From contig NZ_MIHA01000012.1 of NCBI RefSeq assembly GCF_001722335.1, forward strand, positions 62,001 to 126,000: a stretch of 64,000 nt of DNA. Reading direction: 5' to 3'. This stretch comes from Mycolicibacterium flavescens. GTDB lineage: Bacteria; Actinomycetota; Actinomycetes; Mycobacteriales; Mycobacteriaceae. How positions within the stretch are numbered: the first letter of the stretch is position 1; every line of letters starts with the position of its first letter. The position numbers were made by a program, and so were the translations under genes. Below the pieces are notes generated by a model that did not search any database, was not told where the DNA came from, and saw only the letters and a list, made by a program, of their open reading frames with translations. Of this stretch, positions 61,957 to 64,000 are shown piece after piece.

Positions 61957-64000
61957 ATGTTCGTCGCCTCCGACCGGGTGATATACAGCGCGTCCGACCT
62001 CGCCGCCGCCGCCCGCTGCGAGTACGCGCTGCTGCGCTCGTTCGACGCCAAACTCGGTCGCGGCCCGGCCGTCTCGGTGGAAGACGAATTGCTCGCCCGC
62101 ACGGCCGGTCTCGGCGACGAGCACGAGCGTCGTCACCTCGACGAGCTCCGCGAAACCGCCGACATCACCGTCATCGGCCGCCCCGCCTACACCGTCGACG
62201 GGCTCACCGCCGCCGCCGAGCAGACCATGCGGGCGGCCGAGCGCCGCGCCCCCGTCATCTACCAGGCCGCGATGTTCGACGGCCGCTTCGCCGGGTTCGC
62301 CGACTTCCTGATCCTCGACGGCGACCGCTACCGGCTGCGGGACACCAAACTCGCACGCTCGGTCAAGGTCGAGGCGCTGCTGCAATTGGCCGCCTACGCC
62401 GAAACCCTGACCGCGGCCGGTGTTCCGGTCGCCGACGATGTCGAACTGGTCCTCGGCGACGGCGCCACCGCCAGCTACCGCGTCGACGAACTCCTCGCGG
62501 TGTACCACCCCCGCCGCGCGGCCCTGCAGCGCCTGCTCGACGACCACTACGCCTCCGGCGCACCGGTCGACTGGGCCGACGAGTCCGTGCGCGCCTGCTT
62601 CCGCTGCCCCGAATGCGACACCCAGGTCCGCGCGAACGACGACCTGCTACTGGTCGCCGGGATGCGGGTCAGCCAGCGGGCCCGGCTGCACGACGCCGGC
62701 ATCACCACCGTCGCCGAACTCGCCCGCCACGACGGCCCCGTACCCGAACTCCCCGCGCGCACCGTCACCGCGCTGACCGCCCAGGCCCGGCTGCAGATCG
62801 CCCCGCGCGTCGACGGCAAACCGCCGTATGAGGTCGTCGACCCGCAGCCGCTGAACCTGCTGCCCGACCCCGACAGGGGCGACCTGTTCTTCGACTTCGA
62901 AGGCGATCCGCTGTGGACCGTCAACGGTCACGAGTGGGGCCTGGAGTACCTGTGGGGCGTGCTCGAGGCCGGCGGCACCTTCCGGCCGCTGTGGGCACAC
63001 GACCGCGCCGAGGAGCGCCGCGCCCTCGTCGACTTCCTCAAGCTCGTGCGCCAGCGCCGCCGCAAGTACCCGAAGATGCACGTCTACCACTACGCGCCCT
63101 ACGAGAAGACCGCGCTGCTGCGGCTGGCCGGCCGCTACGGTGTCGGCGAAGACGAGGTCGACGAGCTGCTGCGCAGCGGCGTGCTGGTCGACCTGTACCC
63201 GTTGGTGCGCAAGACCATTCGCGTCGGCACCGAGAACTACAGCCTCAAGTCGCTCGAACCGCTCTACATGGGCAACGAGCTCCGCACCGGCGAGGTCACC
63301 ACCGCCACCGAGTCGATCACCCAGTACGCGCGGTTCGCCGAACTGCGCGCCGACGGCCGCGACGACGACGCCGCGACCCTGCTCAAGCAGATCGAGGACT
63401 ACAACCGCTACGACTGCCGCTCGACCCACCGGCTGCGGGACTGGCTGGTCAAGATCGCGATCGAGTCCAGCGTCCCGCCGCTGGGCCCCCAGCCGGTCAC
63501 CGACGGCGTCACCGTCGAGGACACCGACGACCTGGCCCGTACGCTGATGAACTTCGCCGGCGACGGCGTCGAACCGCGCAGCGCCGAACAGACCGCGGTG
63601 GCGCTGGTCGCCGCCGCCCGCGGGTACCACCGCCGCGAGGACAAGCCGTTCTGGTGGGCGCACTTCGACCGGCTCAACAACCCCGTCGACGAATGGGGCG
63701 ACACCTCCGACGTGTTCCTGGTCGACACCGCGGAGGTCATCCAGGACTGGCATCTGCCGTCGAACCGCGCGCGCAAACAGCAGCGCTGGGTGCGGCTGAC
63801 CGGCGCGCTGGACAGCGGCGCCCTCAACAGCGACGTGTTCGCGCTCTACGAACCGCCCTCGCCGGCCGGCATGGCCGACAACGCCGACCGGCGCGCCGCG
63901 GGCAACGCCGAGGTCCGCGAGGTCGACGACGACGCCGTGCCGACCGAAGTCGTGATCTGCGAACGCGAAACGACCGAAGGCACTTTCGACCAGCTGCCGT
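61957..64000 (+). CDS. TM0106-family RecB-like nuclease/helicase, N-terminal part (Rv1251c homologue)
   Basis: The reading frame is open from ATG 61957 to the window end (681 codons seen; the gene continues beyond). N-terminal RecB-type nuclease domain: YSASDLAAAARCEYALL near 10-26, FAGFADFLILDGDRYRLRDTKLA near 110-132 (Asp and Lys of the nuclease core), LQLAAYAETL near 142, and cysteines FRCPEC near 215. An RNase H-like/TM0106 region with LFFDFEGDP near 310 follows. The C-terminal helicase domain expected from the family lies outside. TACAGT 6 nt before the ATG indicates a leaderless message. Confidence 0.85.
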   Translation, partial: MFVASDRVIYSASDLAAAARCEYALLRSFDAKLGRGPAVSVEDELLARTAGLGDEHERRHLDELRETADITVIGRPAYTVDGLTAAAEQTMRAAERRAPVIYQAAMFDGRFAGFADFLILDGDRYRLRDTKLARSVKVEALLQLAAYAETLTAAGVPVADDVELVLGDGATASYRVDELLAVYHPRRAALQRLLDDHYASGAPVDWADESVRACFRCPECDTQVRANDDLLLVAGMRVSQRARLHDAGITTVAELARHDGPVPELPARTVTALTAQARLQIAPRVDGKPPYEVVDPQPLNLLPDPDRGDLFFDFEGDPLWTVNGHEWGLEYLWGVLEAGGTFRPLWAHDRAEERRALVDFLKLVRQRRRKYPKMHVYHYAPYEKTALLRLAGRYGVGEDEVDELLRSGVLVDLYPLVRKTIRVGTENYSLKSLEPLYMGNELRTGEVTTATESITQYARFAELRADGRDDDAATLLKQIEDYNRYDCRSTHRLRDWLVKIAIESSVPPLGPQPVTDGVTVEDTDDLARTLMNFAGDGVEPRSAEQTAVALVAAARGYHRREDKPFWWAHFDRLNNPVDEWGDTSDVFLVDTAEVIQDWHLPSNRARKQQRWVRLTGALDSGALNSDVFALYEPPSPAGMADNADRRAAGNAEVREVDDDAVPTEVVICERETTEGTFDQLP

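Noticed and set aside
1..64000. CRISPR array, prophage, transposase or rRNA/tRNA genes
   Set aside because: No spaced direct-repeat array, no transposase or integrase motifs, no phage structural genes and no cloverleaf or rRNA sequence were recognised while reading both strands by eye.

Overview
The window is high-GC actinobacterial DNA whose gene content and gene order identify it as Mycobacterium sensu lato, most likely a fast-growing, environmental Mycolicibacterium. This assignment rests on recognised protein families and remembered gene order; no database search was run. Read on the + strand, the window follows the M. tuberculosis segment Rv1283c to Rv1251c in inverted orientation. The shared backbone is oppBCDA, the Rv1279 GMC oxidoreductase, the Rv1278/Rv1277 SbcC/SbcD-like pair, the Rv1276c phosphatase, lprC, lprB, Rv1273c/Rv1272c, an Rv1264-type cyclase, Rv1262c, Rv1261c, Rv1260, udgB, tap, Rv1257c, cyp130, Rv1255c, Rv1254, deaD, lprE and Rv1251c (cut by the window end).

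Layout. 1-1.5 kb: four small exported proteins. 1.6-7.1 kb: peptide ABC importer operon. 7.2-11.7 kb: accessory acyltransferase plus a two-gene flavin monooxygenase cluster and a DUF309 gene. 11.7-22.7 kb: conserved backbone of oxidoreductase, SbcCD-like nuclease, phosphatase, paired lipoproteins and a heterodimeric ABC exporter. 22.7-33 kb: accessory block with a molybdopterin oxidoreductase, an aldo/keto reductase and its TetR, an NTF2-like gene under a MerR-type promoter, AIM24, dtd, and a CsoR-type copper operon (copZ, exported His-rich protein, copA). 33-45 kb: adenylate cyclase, hypoxanthine-DNA glycosylase, AraC, two unusual low-complexity exported proteins behind a 650-bp AT-rich intergenic region, then HIT, F420-dependent nitroreductase-like, flavin enzymes, TetR, udgB and tap. 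45-51 kb: LuxR giant regulator, FAD oxidase, cyp130 and TetR. 51-56.5 kb: a divergently arranged tricarboxylate uptake and oxidation module (gntR-tcuA / tctCBA). 56.5-64 kb: siderophore-interacting reductase, acyltransferase, deaD, lprE, a DUF559 gene flanked by inverted repeats, and the start of a RecB-like nuclease/helicase.

Themes across the window. Many genes have a TANNNT -10 hexamer exactly 6-7 nt before the start codon, the signature of leaderless transcripts. Six convergent gene pairs share stop codons through a CTAG or TTAG tetramer. Two families of intergenic palindromic repeats occur (three copies of one, two of another), plus one single-copy long inverted repeat. The best candidates for something undescribed are the Asn-rich repeat protein with its chaplin-reminiscent partner at 36.2-38.7 kb, and the inverted-repeat-flanked DUF559 cassette at 60.8-61.9 kb.
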